Origin: Prinia subflava
Taxonomy: Eukaryota; Chordata; Aves; Passeriformes; Cisticolidae
Direction: 5' to 3'
DNA length: 64,000 nucleotides
NCBI RefSeq assembly: GCF_021018805.1
Contig: NW_026960612.1
Coordinates: forward strand, 1,550,001-1,614,000
This document shows, piece by piece, positions 44,272-55,945 of the stretch. The position numbers and the translations under genes are program-made. Each line of letters begins with the position of its first letter. Positions within the stretch are counted from its first letter, which is position 1. The notes below the pieces were generated by a model. The model made no database searches and was not told where the DNA came from. It was given only the letters and a program-made list of their open reading frames with translations.

Positions 44272-47149
44272 TCAGATATAATTTGGGAGCATGGTTCCCC
44301 AGTGAATGCTTCAAAACAGTGAAGGGTGCTTAAAAGTGTGGTAGTCAGGGGACGTGCAATTTCCCTGTAGCTGCTGCTTCCTTCTGATTTTATATTCTGT
44401 TTCATGAAAGTACTAACTGCGAGTGCCTCAGATCTGCAGCACATATGCCGGGTAGTTAGCAAGGGAACTCAGTACAGCCAGGAGAGCTGTGCCAGCCATC
44501 CTCTCAGTAGTTGAGCACTGCTCTGTTATTTACCAATTTTATTCCCCAAGCCCTCAGGAATTAGGGAAGAATTACTGCCCCTTTCCAAAGGATATTGACA
44601 CTCAAGCAGATTAAAGACCTTGTTCATGGTTGCACACAAAGTCTGTACTTAACCTGACAAATGAATTTAAGCCTCTAGAGTCCTAATCCAGAGCCCTTTC
44701 TACTAAAGGAAAGATAACTAATCTGAGCTCTTGAACTCTATGAGTGTGAGAGCACTTTCAGCAGGGTTGGCATGGGAAGGCAGCAGCCCACTGCTGGCAC
44801 AGGCTGGCCAGAGCAGGCTCCCAGCAGCAAGGCAGCAGTTAGAGCTGAGGTGGCCTTCTTTGCTCCTGGTAGTAAAGTGGTGGAATGCACAGAGCTATCC
44901 TATTCAGCCTTTAGAGTTTTCCCACGGTTTCCTATCTGCTACCCCTTTGAATGGCATCTTCTCAGACAGGGACCTGGGACATGTTTAGTGCCCCAGCCGT
45001 GTTCTTGCTTTATAGCACAATAAAAGGTAAGGGGATATCCACAGAAAGGAGACATAGAACTGTGAGCCAGGAAGGAGCTGGGGGTGAGCTGAAATAGTCT
45101 TTCTGTCTTGTAGCTCTCCCCCCAGAAGAGTTTAATATGCAGTTAGTAAAACCAGTAAATTTTGCCTCAGTGCTCTGAACCACTTTTTCTATCCTATACA
45201 TGGCTTATGTATGAATGCAGGACAGATTTAGCCCATCAATGACTACAAGTTACGAAGTGTACATATCTTCTCCCCCTTCTCCTCCAACATGTGCTTCATC
45301 CTTGAGCTTCCAAGCTGATCCTCTTTTTCTCCCCAGGCTGTAGTTCCTTTGCTCCTTTGCAGTGGCTTTGCAGGCTTGGCTGACAGACTGCTACATATAT
45401 CTGCAGAGAAGCATATGCATGGGCAATATGATTCATGTTGTGTGTGTGAACTCATCCCAACAGCTTTAAGCAATTGGTAATTTCCCTCAGGCTCTGCCAT
45501 TTCCAGTGTTTGCCACTCCAGCAACAACAATAAGGCAGTGACACAATGAATGACCTGTGTTACACATTGACCAGAAGATATTGACCTGGGCTAAGTGTTG
45601 CTGTCAATCATGGGCCATCCCACATCTATTCACAGAGAACACCACAGTGGATTGTAGCATTAAATCCTCTCTCTGTAGTTATACTGAATACCATTAATTT
45701 TGGACAATGCACAAGAACTGTTTTTGTTATTCATTATCAAGTCCTCTGAGGGATATGCCTTTTTTCTCTTTCTTCTGGTGATTGTACTAAAGCCCTTGAA
45801 TCTTTAATTGGAATGAAAATTTGCTTTATTGCTCAAGAGTCTTAACAATATAGCAGTTTGAATGAAATGCTCAGACACAGCTCAGCGTGCTCCCTTCCAC
45901 ACTGTTCTCAGCCCTCCTCTCTCCCCTATGCTATGCAGACATGTACACTTTTCTTGCCCCCTTAAACATATTCTGTTCCAAGATTTCCACTCAGAGAGAT
46001 GCTATATAACCCCCACTGCATGAACAGCTACTTTCTCCATCTGCATCTTGATCCTTTCATCATAATTATTCCATGTATTCTCTCCTTTCCCTAACACCTC
46101 CTGCACTGAGGTGCATCCTGCCACTGAGGTCCTGGCAGTGGTGACTGCCACTGTGAAAAAAAGAGCACAGCACTTGCTTCTCCATGTCTGGGTTTTACTC
46201 CTGGTTGGAGTGGGAAGACGACCATCCCTCAAATGATAAATTGGTTTGGGCTTTCAGAAAGAACATTTCCAATGGACTTGAGCTTAGTGTCATGAATCTC
46301 TGCATAAATTAGTGGTTTAACAAAATAATAATCTTTATGGAAAACAAATAAAATATTTTCCTTTTCCAAAAAAGTTATTTCAGTAACTCTATATCATTTT
46401 ATCACCCAGCCTTTAGAAGAATGACAAAATAGCGAAGAGTCCTCAAGTCACCTCTTCTCCCCTGACAAATGAGGCTCGCTCATTCATCAGATACTTACTT
46501 TTCCCTTCAAGTAAAAAGGGACAGGAAAAGTTGAAACAAAGATGACTTTATTCCCATTTTCTGCTTTCTCAATGCTTTTGTGCAGGGCTTAAGTGGGAAT
46601 AGTATTCAGAAAAAAAAAAAAAAGTGTGCTTGAGTACAAGCTCCTGTATAAACAGGATACATTTCAGGCTGCCAAGAAGACTTTTACAGAACTAAGTACA
46701 AGGTTCTTAACTGAAAAGGAAAATTATTTAATATCTTGACATAACCGTTTTTATTATTTATTTTATAAGGGACTATTGATGCATGTGCATGATTCCTTAG
46801 CCTTACATAAGTGACATGCTTTTTTCATCTATAAATATTCAGGTTAGCATACACAGGACATTGATTTTAAGGGTGATACCAAGTCTTATATTTGGTGCAG
46901 AAGGACAGTTCAGATGACTGGCCTGTAATTATTTATTTTTAAATGTGTAATCCGTGTGACTCAAAAGCTGCTTTGTTGTTGGAGACATGGCCTGAAAAAG
47001 AGCCCGTCAGCTTGTTATTTCATGCAACCAGGCTTTCACCATCACAGCGTCGAGCAGAAAGATGAGTCTGCTCGTGTTTACCCACCTTGGGCCCGTGCTT
47101 GCCTAATATATAAGAAAGGGAAAAGGGATCCTGTTATCATCAGGCAAGC

Positions 47150-47290
47150 ATTCCGGAGGAAACACTTGGGGAGCCGCAGCCAGGGAGGGGAGCGGGGGAT
47201 GCTGCTTCCCTCCCTCCGTCCCCGCGGCGCGGCCGGGGTCTGTCCGTCCCTCTAGCACCATCTAGCGGGACCCCCGTGGGTGCCCAGGGC
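47150..47290. promoter_or_regulatory. Small CpG-rich patch
   Basis: A short GC- and CpG-rich segment (GGCGCGGCC and neighbouring CG pairs) in AT-rich surroundings, adjoining a CTCF-like motif. It is too short for a classical CpG island and no gene start is seen. Confidence 0.35.
47255..47268 (-). promoter_or_regulatory. CTCF-like motif
   Basis: The minus strand reads CCGCTAGATGGTGC, agreeing with the vertebrate CTCF core CCASYAGRKGGCRS at 12 of 14 positions. One such match is expected by chance now and then in 64 kb, so binding is only suggested. Confidence 0.4.
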
Positions 47291-50200
47291 TGGAGATTCA
47301 GGGGAAAGCTCTGGTGGTCTCACCAAAGAGCGTGGATACATCTGACCTTGCAGCTGTAATTTTCCCAGGCTGGGTTGGTATCTGCCCCGCTTGCCCATGG
47401 ACATGGCTGGACATCAGGGCTCGCCGGTGCTCCCGCTCGGCTTTTGCTGCTGTTCCGCATGAGCTGGGAAAACCACTGGACCTATTTTTGCTTTGGCTTT
47501 CCCATCTGTACAACACATGTCATGGTTAAGTAAGGTTAAGAGGAGGCATAAATAAAGGCAAATTACCACGAAATCCTGAACTCATATTTGCTGGTAATAC
47601 AGTTTTGCTACTTATCACCTGATTTGCTCTCAGCTTTTGGTGTGGCTTTACCATCCTGCTCACCGCACACCAAGGCAAATGCTGGGCCTGTGTCCCAGGG
47701 CAGCCATGCTACATGTGCCCTGGGCAGAGCAGAGAATGTTTATTTAGAGTTAAAAAGTAACTTTTGGCCAGTGGGAAGGGATGATGAGGGAAACAGACTG
47801 AGGCAGGATGCTTCTGTAGTGAAGTAAATAGGTTGCTTGAACAGGGAGCAGCTCACCTGGGATAGGGTGACAGGATAGGGCACATGTGCCAGGAGTATGC
47901 CCAGGGCTATGACTGCAGAAGTAGAGATGCTTCAAAGCAAAAACTGTCTGAAAACTGAAGCAGGATTTCCCCTTGACTGAAGGGCAGTATTGCCTGATGT
48001 ACATTGTAAAATAAAACCTGACAGATTTGCACTGATGTTGCTTTAGTTTTTCTTGACCTAGGCAGGGGGCAAGACTGCCATATAGCCTCCATGGGGATGC
48101 ATAACACAGGCCATGTTCCCAGCATCCCAGGATAGAAGTGCACACAATCTTCATGCTGATGTTCCACAGCTGCTTTCAAAGAAAAATTGTAGTCACTGTG
48201 TATTTGCATAAGGCAGAGCTCAGAGACCTTCTGGCAAGCAAAAATAGCAACATAGCAAAATCTTTCCCCCAAATGCAAGCAGCCCTTGCCAATCAACTGG
48301 TGTGTTGAACATTTAGTAGTAGCTCAGAGACCTTCCCAGAATAACATGAAGATGCCAACTAATAGACTGGTCGTAGCTGGATCCTGGGTTAAATGTACTC
48401 AAATGCCCTCAGGATATGATAAAACACTTGTAAACCCCCACCATCTTAAGCTGCAATTCCACCACCTCTCTCTCCCACATTTCCTGAAGAAAGGGACAAC
48501 AATTCAGAACTTTCTTTCAAGTCACATAAAAGTTGGGTTTACAGTGCATACTATTAGAAACAAGGGCTTAAGTTTACCAGCAGAACAGATAAAATTGTGA
48601 ACAAGTCAAATTCCCTCCCAGACATAGCTCTCATCCATCATCTGAGGCATGGTTCACACTGGGTGTCTGCTCTATTGGCAGCAACTGTGCCTAGTAGCAA
48701 CAGCTGCCACGTCACTGAGATGCACACCTATCCAGATTAATATTTTGGAGGACACCAAACAGACGTGATGAAATAATGTTTGATCTTAGTTTCACAAGGG
48801 AATTAGGTCTGAAGTAGTTCTCAGATTTGTGCCTGGTTTAACAGGGCAACACAGCAAGCATTATCTTCTTCAGCATAACCTTGTGTTAGATTAGAGAATC
48901 AGGCAAACAATCTTTTGGTAGGTTACAGATGACTTCACTGAGGTTTCTCATGTTTTGAGACCTTGCCTGATTCAGGCCCACAAAGATTACCAGTTCCTTT
49001 ATGTTATTTCTTTGTTAATTCAGTAGTAGTTTGGGGAGTTGTAAGTTGTCAACCAGAATTTCTACCAAATCACTTCTACCCTGGGTTACTGTGTTTTTGC
49101 AGATCTGGCTGAGAATGAAATTTGCTTCTGAGCATCTGCCAAACAGGGCATCTGTCAAGAAATTTACATACTGTTATATTTCTGTAGTTTTGTATTCTAT
49201 GTAAATAATAATTGCCTCCTGGCGTCTTCATCACAGAACTGATTTCTTCCCTGTGGTTTCTTGCCAGAATCTTGGCCATTTCAATAATTGAGACTCACAC
49301 TGAGACCTCAGAAATGTTAATACCCAAAAGCACTAAAATCACAGAACACTGCGTGATTAAGACTGTTCTAAAAACTGCATCAACAATCAAACCCAGCATA
49401 TCTAGAGAAACATCATATTTTCTTGCTCCAGTTTGGTGCCCCTTCATAATACAAGATGGAAACTGGAGCAACACCTGTTCAGTTGATATTTGTGTTCTAG
49501 AGGAAGGTGGAGCTGGTTGGCCAGTACAGTTATGCCCATTCCATTTCACCCAGCACCAGAATAAGGGGATCAAGGCATGTATTTGAGTGTTGAGAAGGTA
49601 AGCTCATCACCAGTTTCAGCAATCCATATGTAATGCAAAATATCCCATTACCCACAGCCAGCTAGACAGTGCTCCTCTAGTTCAGTTCAGGAAATAACAG
49701 CAACCTGAGAGTCAGGGTTTTATAACCAGCTCCCCAAGGATCTCTTTAATCTTGATCCAGGAGGGAATGCATCTCCAGCCTTTATCAGCAGGGTCTTCCC
49801 AGGCAGGGTCTGATTCTTGTCTCTGCGAGTGCTGTATTAACGAAATCATATATACATCTAGGCAGCTAAATAAAACAGGTCCTGGGAGCAAGCTGGACTG
49901 CAGATTGCCTTTGCTGCCTAATTATTAGCACACTTCTGACATGAACCAGGGAAAAGTGTACATGAGGACTATTCCCAGCTGTGTGGAACACTGAGTGCTT
50001 TGCTGTGCTGTCTGGCTCCTTCCAGCTTCTATGGTTTGCTTAACTCCATCCATGGCACCATCCTCCCAGGCTTTGCAGCCTTGGGAGCCCCCCTCTTGCC
50101 TACCTGCCCCAGGGCATGCAAGGTATAACCTCAGCACCTCGCTATGAAATCTCGGAAGCTGCAACACATTTTGCACACACTTTGAACTGAAATAAATAGG

Positions 50201-50762
50201 TGAAAAATAGTAATTATGTATTAGACTTCTGGGCATCTATGGAGCTTATGAAAGACTCTGGAAAGTGCTACATGGTGTGGTTAGGCCACAAAAGGTCCTT
50301 GGTCCAGTTTGATTAACTTTATAGTCAAAGGTATTGGCATTAGAAACAGTGTTGTTATGTTTATAGTGTTTCAGACAGTGTAAAAACTCAGTGAGCTGTG
50401 TAATCCACAAAGAAAAATAGCATCAGCCCATCACCATGCCCTACAAACAAGTGGAAGGGTTTTGCAGTATAGGTGTTTCTCTAGTTTTGCATAATATTTC
50501 ATATTCTCTCCCATGTTAGCTGTCCTGGTAGAGGCCCGTTCTGCTTTTAAATTAAAAGTTACTTTATTGCTTAAATTCATAAATCACAGTACTATCTCTC
50601 TATCTTGATGAACTGTTTTCTAATGAATGCATACATGTTCCGTATTAATTGACACTATTGAATGGAATTGGGTCCTCATATTTTTAAAGCTGAACTGAAA
50701 GGCATTCTGTTGGAGTCCAGGGCATCCCTCTGGCTGCCCTGGATGGTCTGAGACCCTGGCAG

Positions 50763-51155
50763 TGATGCCTTGAGGCTGAAACAGAGGCTAGACAGAGTGA
50801 AAGGAACAAAATGAGTGTTTATTCAAGCCCATGCCCTTGCGTCTCCAGACCCACAGAAGTGGCCCAGCCCGAATATTTCCAAGATGGAGACGAAAAAGGG
50901 GCTTGTCCCCAGATCTTACCCCTTTTACAAGTTTCCATTCATTTGCATATAGCAATGCACCGTCCAATCAATAACCCCGAATCACCGAACACCCTCCTCT
51001 CAACCTGCCCTTCTCTTCCAGGTTGTTTATGCTCGGGCCTGGAGCTTGGAGACAATGTCCTTGAACAAGACTGCCCTACCCCCATCACCCCGTGAAGATC
51101 CTAGCACCACTCAGTGCTATCAGACAAAACAGAAAAACCCAGCCCTAAGGCATCA
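50763..51155 (-). mobile_element. 3' LTR of the ERV1 provirus
   Basis: 393 bp. The plus strand begins TGATGCCTTGAGG and ends AAGGCATCA, giving short inverted ends. A 94-codon open frame inside (50811-51095) recurs in the partner LTR and is not a gene. Confidence 0.9.
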
Positions 51156-51156
51156 G

Positions 51157-51169
51157 TTTCCCCCCTTTT
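51157..51169 (-). promoter_or_regulatory. Polypurine tract of the ERV1 provirus
   Basis: On the minus strand AAAAGGGGGGAAA lies beside the 3' LTR start. Confidence 0.8.
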
Positions 51170-51321
51170 AGAGGCTTGACAAGGCCTCTACCTTGTCCAG
51201 TCTCTACCTAAATAGCAACCAATATCTAGCGAAAAATAAATATCTAACAGTAAGAGTATCTAACAAAAATTGTCTTACCCAGCCAGAAATGTAAAGAAAA
51301 CAGTAATTAAACATAGAAAAG

Positions 51322-51746
51322 TATCGAGATTTCTCCCGATAACTCCGAGGGTCCAGCCAGCGGAGAAATGGCTTAATAAAATAGCGAGATGGCTTCCCGG
51401 GATATGCTTTGTAAAATAAAGTTTTAATAACAGGAAAAATAATAAACGTTACAAAATGAAAAGACATAAGCCGAGCACCGTGTACCAAGCAAAGTTACAC
51501 AGGCTAAGGCACTCCCAAAAAGCCTCGTGTACCCTTATGCAGGCCCTTTAGTACTCGATGGTCTAGGTGGGCTTTTTTGGCTCTTGGCCCAATGAGATGG
51601 ACACTAGACTTTGAGGTGCACTTCTACAGTCCTATCACTGTGTCTGTGCTGGGACCAAGCCAATTACAGCGAGCAGGCTATAGAAAATTCTAGCTTCACT
51701 TCCTTATATGGAAACACCTGCTCGGGTACAGAAATGCACGACTACA
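51322..51746 (-). mobile_element. 3' LTR of the nested element (family C)
   Basis: 425 bp. On the minus strand TGTAGTCGTGC to AATCTCGATA. It matches the solo LTR at 461-887. Confidence 0.92.
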
Positions 51747-51755
51747 TCTCACCCT
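51747..51755 (-). promoter_or_regulatory. Polypurine tract of the nested element
   Basis: Minus-strand AGGGTGAGA abuts the 3' LTR. The same nine bases precede the 3' LTR of the gag-only element at 17-21 kb. Confidence 0.78.
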
Positions 51756-53675
51756 GTAAAATCATATTAAAAAAAGAAAAAAAAAGAGAAATAGTTACTT
51801 TGAAAAAATTCTCACTTTTGTTCATAATTGTGATTGTGTCAATAACTTATTGTTATTTAACAATTTGGTTTATAGTTAAGCTATAGTTTTATGGATTACA
51901 AAATTTTAAATTTGGTACTTCCTTTTTATTAGCCAATCTTTAAAATTAATATTTAGTCTCAAATTACATATGAATCTTATTTTACTTTTTGTCTGGGGAG
52001 ATTTTTTCAAGTGAACTATATTTTCTTTTTCTTTTGCATAAAGATTTGACAATAACTTTTAACATACAACAACGAACAATTGTGACATGACAATAATAAC
52101 TTCAAAAATTTTAACAGTGCAACTTTTATAAAACTTAAGTCTCTGTTTCAAATGTATTTCAGTGTTTATAGTGCTGGGCTGTGTCAAAATGCAGAAGTCT
52201 TTTTGAAGACACAGTCTGTGGTCACTCTGGGTCCTTTTGCATGCTCTTCTTGAGGTGTGTTCTGCTCTCCTTTCTTCTTTTGTAGTTGTGACTCAACTTC
52301 TTTTGCAGGAACTTTCTTAGAGTCTGTACCTGTGGAGACAAACAAAACCTCTCTCCCTGCCATAAAGGACAGGCTCTAAAATTTGTCTTGTTTTCAGAAT
52401 TTTTATGAATATGAGAGATTAAAAAACATATATATAACTTTGTTCAACCTTTCTATAATAGAAAGCACTATGCCCTTTCCCATTTTTATCTTTTAAAGAG
52501 CATTTTTAGCTGTTTGTGTGTTTTTTAACAATAGATTGGCTTTTGAATGAATTAGTTATAATATGTGGTAAATTTGATATGTTGAAAAACTTCTGTAATT
52601 TTAAGAACTGTACATTTAGGAATGAGAAATGTTTACAAGAGATGTTTTAATTGTCTTTTTTGGTCTTTTTCTCCTTTATGTGTTGAGGTAGAGCATACTT
52701 TAAAAAGTGTGTGGTTAGACAAGTGAATTTGTTTGAATTGTTTAAATGGTTGATATTGCATGATACTTGTTTTTAATTTTGAGGGTTAACTTTTGCTGCT
52801 ATTGATGGCGTAGTTAGTGTTTGGTAGTTTGGGTATGGTTGCACAATTGTCTTAATTTGACTTTGAGATATATGCGACACTTTTTACAAGAGCTGATGTA
52901 TTTTGATGTATGGTTAAAAGTTTGCTGTTACGTTGCTATTTGCTATAAAACTTAGGAGTTTAGTGTTTGCTTTAACATGTGACACAATACAGTTGCTGTT
53001 GAGAAAAAAGGAAAAAGATTAGTATTTTAATGTGAATTTTACAATTGACTAGAACTTTTTCTTGAGAGGTCTCTGCTCCCTCTACTAAACTTGCAACATA
53101 AAAATTTGTAAACATAAAATATGAACTTTGAAAAACATGTAGACAGTTGTTCTTTTTTGGTTTTGAGATATAGTTTTTAGACTTTCTTAAAATCTGATTT
53201 TTATTTTTTGGTGTTAGGATTTCACTACATGGTTATGAGATTTTAGATTTTCTTGGCTTATTTATAAAACGAATTTTTTTTAGAGGAGTATGAATTTTGA
53301 AAGGTTTTCAATTTAATTATAGAGATGAATTTAATAATTTTTTTTTTTTTTTTGTAATATTTATATGGGCCATTTTTAAAAACTTTTGAATTTTGAATTA
53401 ACTATTTCAATTAAAGATATGAGCAAGCAAAATATTTTTGCAGAATCTTTTCCTGTAAAGGAAAAATTATTTAGGAATTCGCTTTTATAATTAGTTTGGA
53501 ATATAAATTTTTGGGTAAGTTATTACAATCTTCTTGCTTAATTGACAAAACAGAAAAGAAAAACCTTTTGTTTTGGAATTACTTGGTAGTCTTTTTGAGA
53601 TCTTAATGAAAAAATTAACTTACAAAGTTCTGGGTTTCTTGTTAAAACTGCAAAATAAAAGAATAGGTCAGGGTT
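51756..53675 (-). other. AT-rich noncoding interior of the nested element
   Basis: About 1.9 kb dominated by T and A on the plus strand with no long ORF in any frame. Its composition contrasts sharply with the GC-rich gag beside it. It shows no pol or env similarity and its source is unknown. Confidence 0.65.
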
Positions 53676-55004
53676 TTAAGGTATTTTGAGCCTGCTGCTT
53701 TGGTGGATTCTTGTGGTGGTTTTCATGACAGACTTCTTTTGGACGAAGTCTACTTTGTATCTTGGCTGCTGGAATTGAACTGTTAGCTGTCTCTGTTCTG
53801 TTTTCTTGGAAGGTTTTAGACGATGATAAACTTTCACTGCTTCAGTCTTGCTCTGTCCTTGTTTTTGTTTTGTTTTGGTCTCTTGTCGCCAGAGCCGGGC
53901 TGGCTCTGGGGTGCTGGTTTCTTTCTTTATGTTGTGCCAGGGATCTATGCTGGCTGATGAATCCTCTGAATCATCAGAGAAACTGCAGGACGTGTGGGAA
54001 ACCTTCTGATTTTTCATCGGAGTTTGTTTACATTTCTCCGGCATGGGCGCCGCCATCTTGGGGAGGGCAAGTTCCGGGATGTCACATCCGGTTCCCACGC
54101 TCGTCACAGCCAGGGCGTGTCTGTCCAGGCTGTGGGTGGCAACCCGGGGCGGTGCCCGAGGCTTGGCACTGCCCATGGAGGGGGAGCCTCCCGTGCTGGA
54201 GTGGGAGGAGCTGAGCGACACATCAGATGGAGCGTGCCGCAGCGTCGGGCTGTACTGAGCCCGCCCACGTGGAGCTGCAGCCTCTGCCTCAGAGATGGGG
54301 AGGATTCCACGTTTTTCTTTGTTCTGTGAGCCCGCGCTTTCAGGGCTTTGTTTAAAACTCGCGCGCTCAAAATTAACGGACCGGGATCGCCCGTATCTCG
54401 TACTGGGTGACTGAGGGGGTGGGGAGGGCGGTTGGAATGGAATCTTTGCCTGCTTGGCCACGGCTGGCACAGGTCCCACTCTGGGGGTCTGAGGACGGCT
54501 CGGGGGAGGGCTTTGAGCCGCCCCGTGCCTTCTCCTCGGGAGTAAATCAAACCGGTTTTTTCTGGGACTTGGGGCATCAGAACTTGGATTTTTATCTTCA
54601 TGTCTAAGGTGAGTAGGAGCCTTTTTGCATTTTACTTTCTGGGCTCCTTTTTTATGGTTGCTTTTAGAGGCTTTTCCCAAGGTTTCTCTTTCTGCAGTTT
54701 CAAGTGTTTTTTCACTGCTGAGCCTTTCGCCTTCTTCTGTTACAAAGTCTAACACAGTTTTAAAGATGGGTCTTAATTTTAACACAGATTTTTTCTTTGA
54801 ATTATACAACTTCAATCCTATTTTGTCCCAAAATTCCACTGTTACTGTTTCAGCTGTATTAGTGTCCGGATACTTCTTATAGACCCATTTCACAAGTTTT
54901 TTAAGTTCTTTCCTCTCAAACTTATAGTCTTGAATAGTCAGTTTATAATTAAAATAACAAAAGGTGTCTCGCTGTTCTACGGATTGCCGGGTCCCCATTG
55001 TCAC
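53676..55004 (-). CDS. gag: Matrix-like Gag fragment ORF, 442 aa
   Basis: The ORF opens MTMGTRQ. The methionine at residue 3 gives an MG start suited to N-myristoylation, so translation may begin at 54998. Residues about 25-115 look like a retroviral matrix domain (Lys-rich, W41, W60 and Leu-rich helices). Residues about 140-330 are rich in Pro, Ser and Arg, and 330-442 in Ser, Lys and Gln. There is no major homology region and no Cys-His knuckle, so capsid and nucleocapsid are missing. The frame is unbroken over 442 codons in an element with nearly identical LTRs. It may be maintained or simply young. It could supply a matrix-like accessory protein, but that is inference. Confidence 0.8.
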   Translation of the reverse strand: MTMGTRQSVEQRDTFCYFNYKLTIQDYKFERKELKKLVKWVYKKYPDTNTAETVTVEFWDKIGLKLYNSKKKSVLKLRPIFKTVLDFVTEEGERLSSEKTLETAERETLGKASKSNHKKGAQKVKCKKAPTHLRHEDKNPSSDAPSPRKNRFDLLPRRRHGAAQSPPPSRPQTPRVGPVPAVAKQAKIPFQPPSPPPQSPSTRYGRSRSVNFERASFKQSPESAGSQNKEKRGILPISEAEAAAPRGRAQYSPTLRHAPSDVSLSSSHSSTGGSPSMGSAKPRAPPRVATHSLDRHALAVTSVGTGCDIPELALPKMAAPMPEKCKQTPMKNQKVSHTSCSFSDDSEDSSASIDPWHNIKKETSTPEPARLWRQETKTKQKQGQSKTEAVKVYHRLKPSKKTEQRQLTVQFQQPRYKVDFVQKKSVMKTTTRIHQSSRLKIP

Positions 55005-55362
55005 TCACCAGAATGGCTCTTGTGATCTCCCGGCAGCTCTTGGTTGTCTCCGACTCTCTCAGGTCACTCGGTGATTAGCTGTTCTCTGTCTCCAGCTCTG
55101 CTAGACTGCAGCTTCTCTCTTCTAAAGAGTAATCCACCTTGTACCAGAATCGGTGTCCGGCAAAGACCCCCTCTCACCGGTATAGGGGTTCAGTCAAAAG
55201 GCTCCCTCTCAGCCTTTTTGACCCAAAAATGTGGTTTTATTTTCACGACTAAAAAAACCACCACGAGCTCGCTTTTAAAAAAACGAAACCAAGAGCAAAA
55301 TGGCCTAGCTGAACGTGAGGGCACTGTCAGCAAACTTCGATTCAGTTACCCTAATGTAGGGT

Positions 55363-55380
55363 CCCTGTTCGAAGGTGCCA
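55363..55380 (-). promoter_or_regulatory. Primer binding site of the nested element, Lys-3-like
   Basis: The minus strand reads TGGCACCTTCGAACAGGG, two bases after the LTR. It resembles the Lys-3 primer site with a changed base and a small insertion. Confidence 0.55.
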
Positions 55381-55382
55381 TT

Positions 55383-55807
55383 TATCGGGGTTTCTCCCGA
55401 TAACTCCGAGGGTCCAGCCAGCGGAGAAATGGCTTAATAAAATAGCGAGACGGCTTCCCAGGATATGCTTTGTAAAATAAAGTTTTAATAACAGGAAAAA
55501 TAATAAACGTTACAAAATGAAAAGACATAAGCCGAGCACCGTGTACCAAGCAAAGTTACACAGGCTAAGGCACTCCCAAAAAGCCTCGTGTACCCTTATG
55601 CAGGCCCTTTAGTACTCGATGGTCTAGGTGGGCTTTTTTGGCTCTTGGCCCAATGAGATGGACACTAGACTTTGAGGTGCACTTCTACAGTCCTATCACT
55701 GTGTCTGTGCTGGGACCAAGCCAATTACAGCGAGCAGGCTATAGAAAATTCTAGCTTCACTTCCTTATATGGAAACACCTGCTCGGGTACAGAAATGCAC
55801 GACTACA
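55383..55807 (-). mobile_element. 5' LTR of the nested element (family C)
   Basis: 425 bp partner of 51322-51746, about four differences by eye, followed by the TSD GAAAAG. Confidence 0.92.
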
Positions 55808-55945
55808 GAAAAGAATTCATTTACAACGTATTATCATTTGCATCAGTCTTTGTTGTCGCAATTATCTCAGGGGCAGAAGCCTTCTTAATTCTGGAGTAGT
55901 GGATCCATGGTCCTTGGCCAGCGACTTTTACTGCGGTGAAGGTGG

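Larger units (their letters stand above)
44272..50701. other. Long unassigned host-like stretch
   Basis: 6.4 kb with no recognised gene or mobile element, apart from a short GC-rich patch at about 47150-47300. Small open frames on both strands show no domains. It may be the most intact host DNA in the window. Confidence 0.45.
51322..55807 (-). mobile_element. Nested two-LTR element with a matrix-only Gag ORF
   Basis: 4,486 bp inserted near the 3' end of the ERV1 provirus, with a perfect TSD GAAAAG at 51316-51321 and 55808-55813. The LTRs are 425 bp each and differ at about four sites. The minus strand carries a primer site, a 442-codon ORF and then about 1.9 kb of very AT-rich noncoding DNA before the polypurine tract. 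No capsid major homology region, protease, polymerase or envelope is seen. It is a non-autonomous element mobilised in trans. Confidence 0.9.

Noticed and set aside
50811..51095. 94-codon frame repeated at 61560-61844
   Set aside because: It lies wholly within the paired ERV1 LTRs and is conserved only because the LTRs are near-identical copies.
51611..51886. Open frame repeated at 55672-55899
   Set aside because: Its shared part is family C LTR sequence. The frames then diverge outside the LTR.
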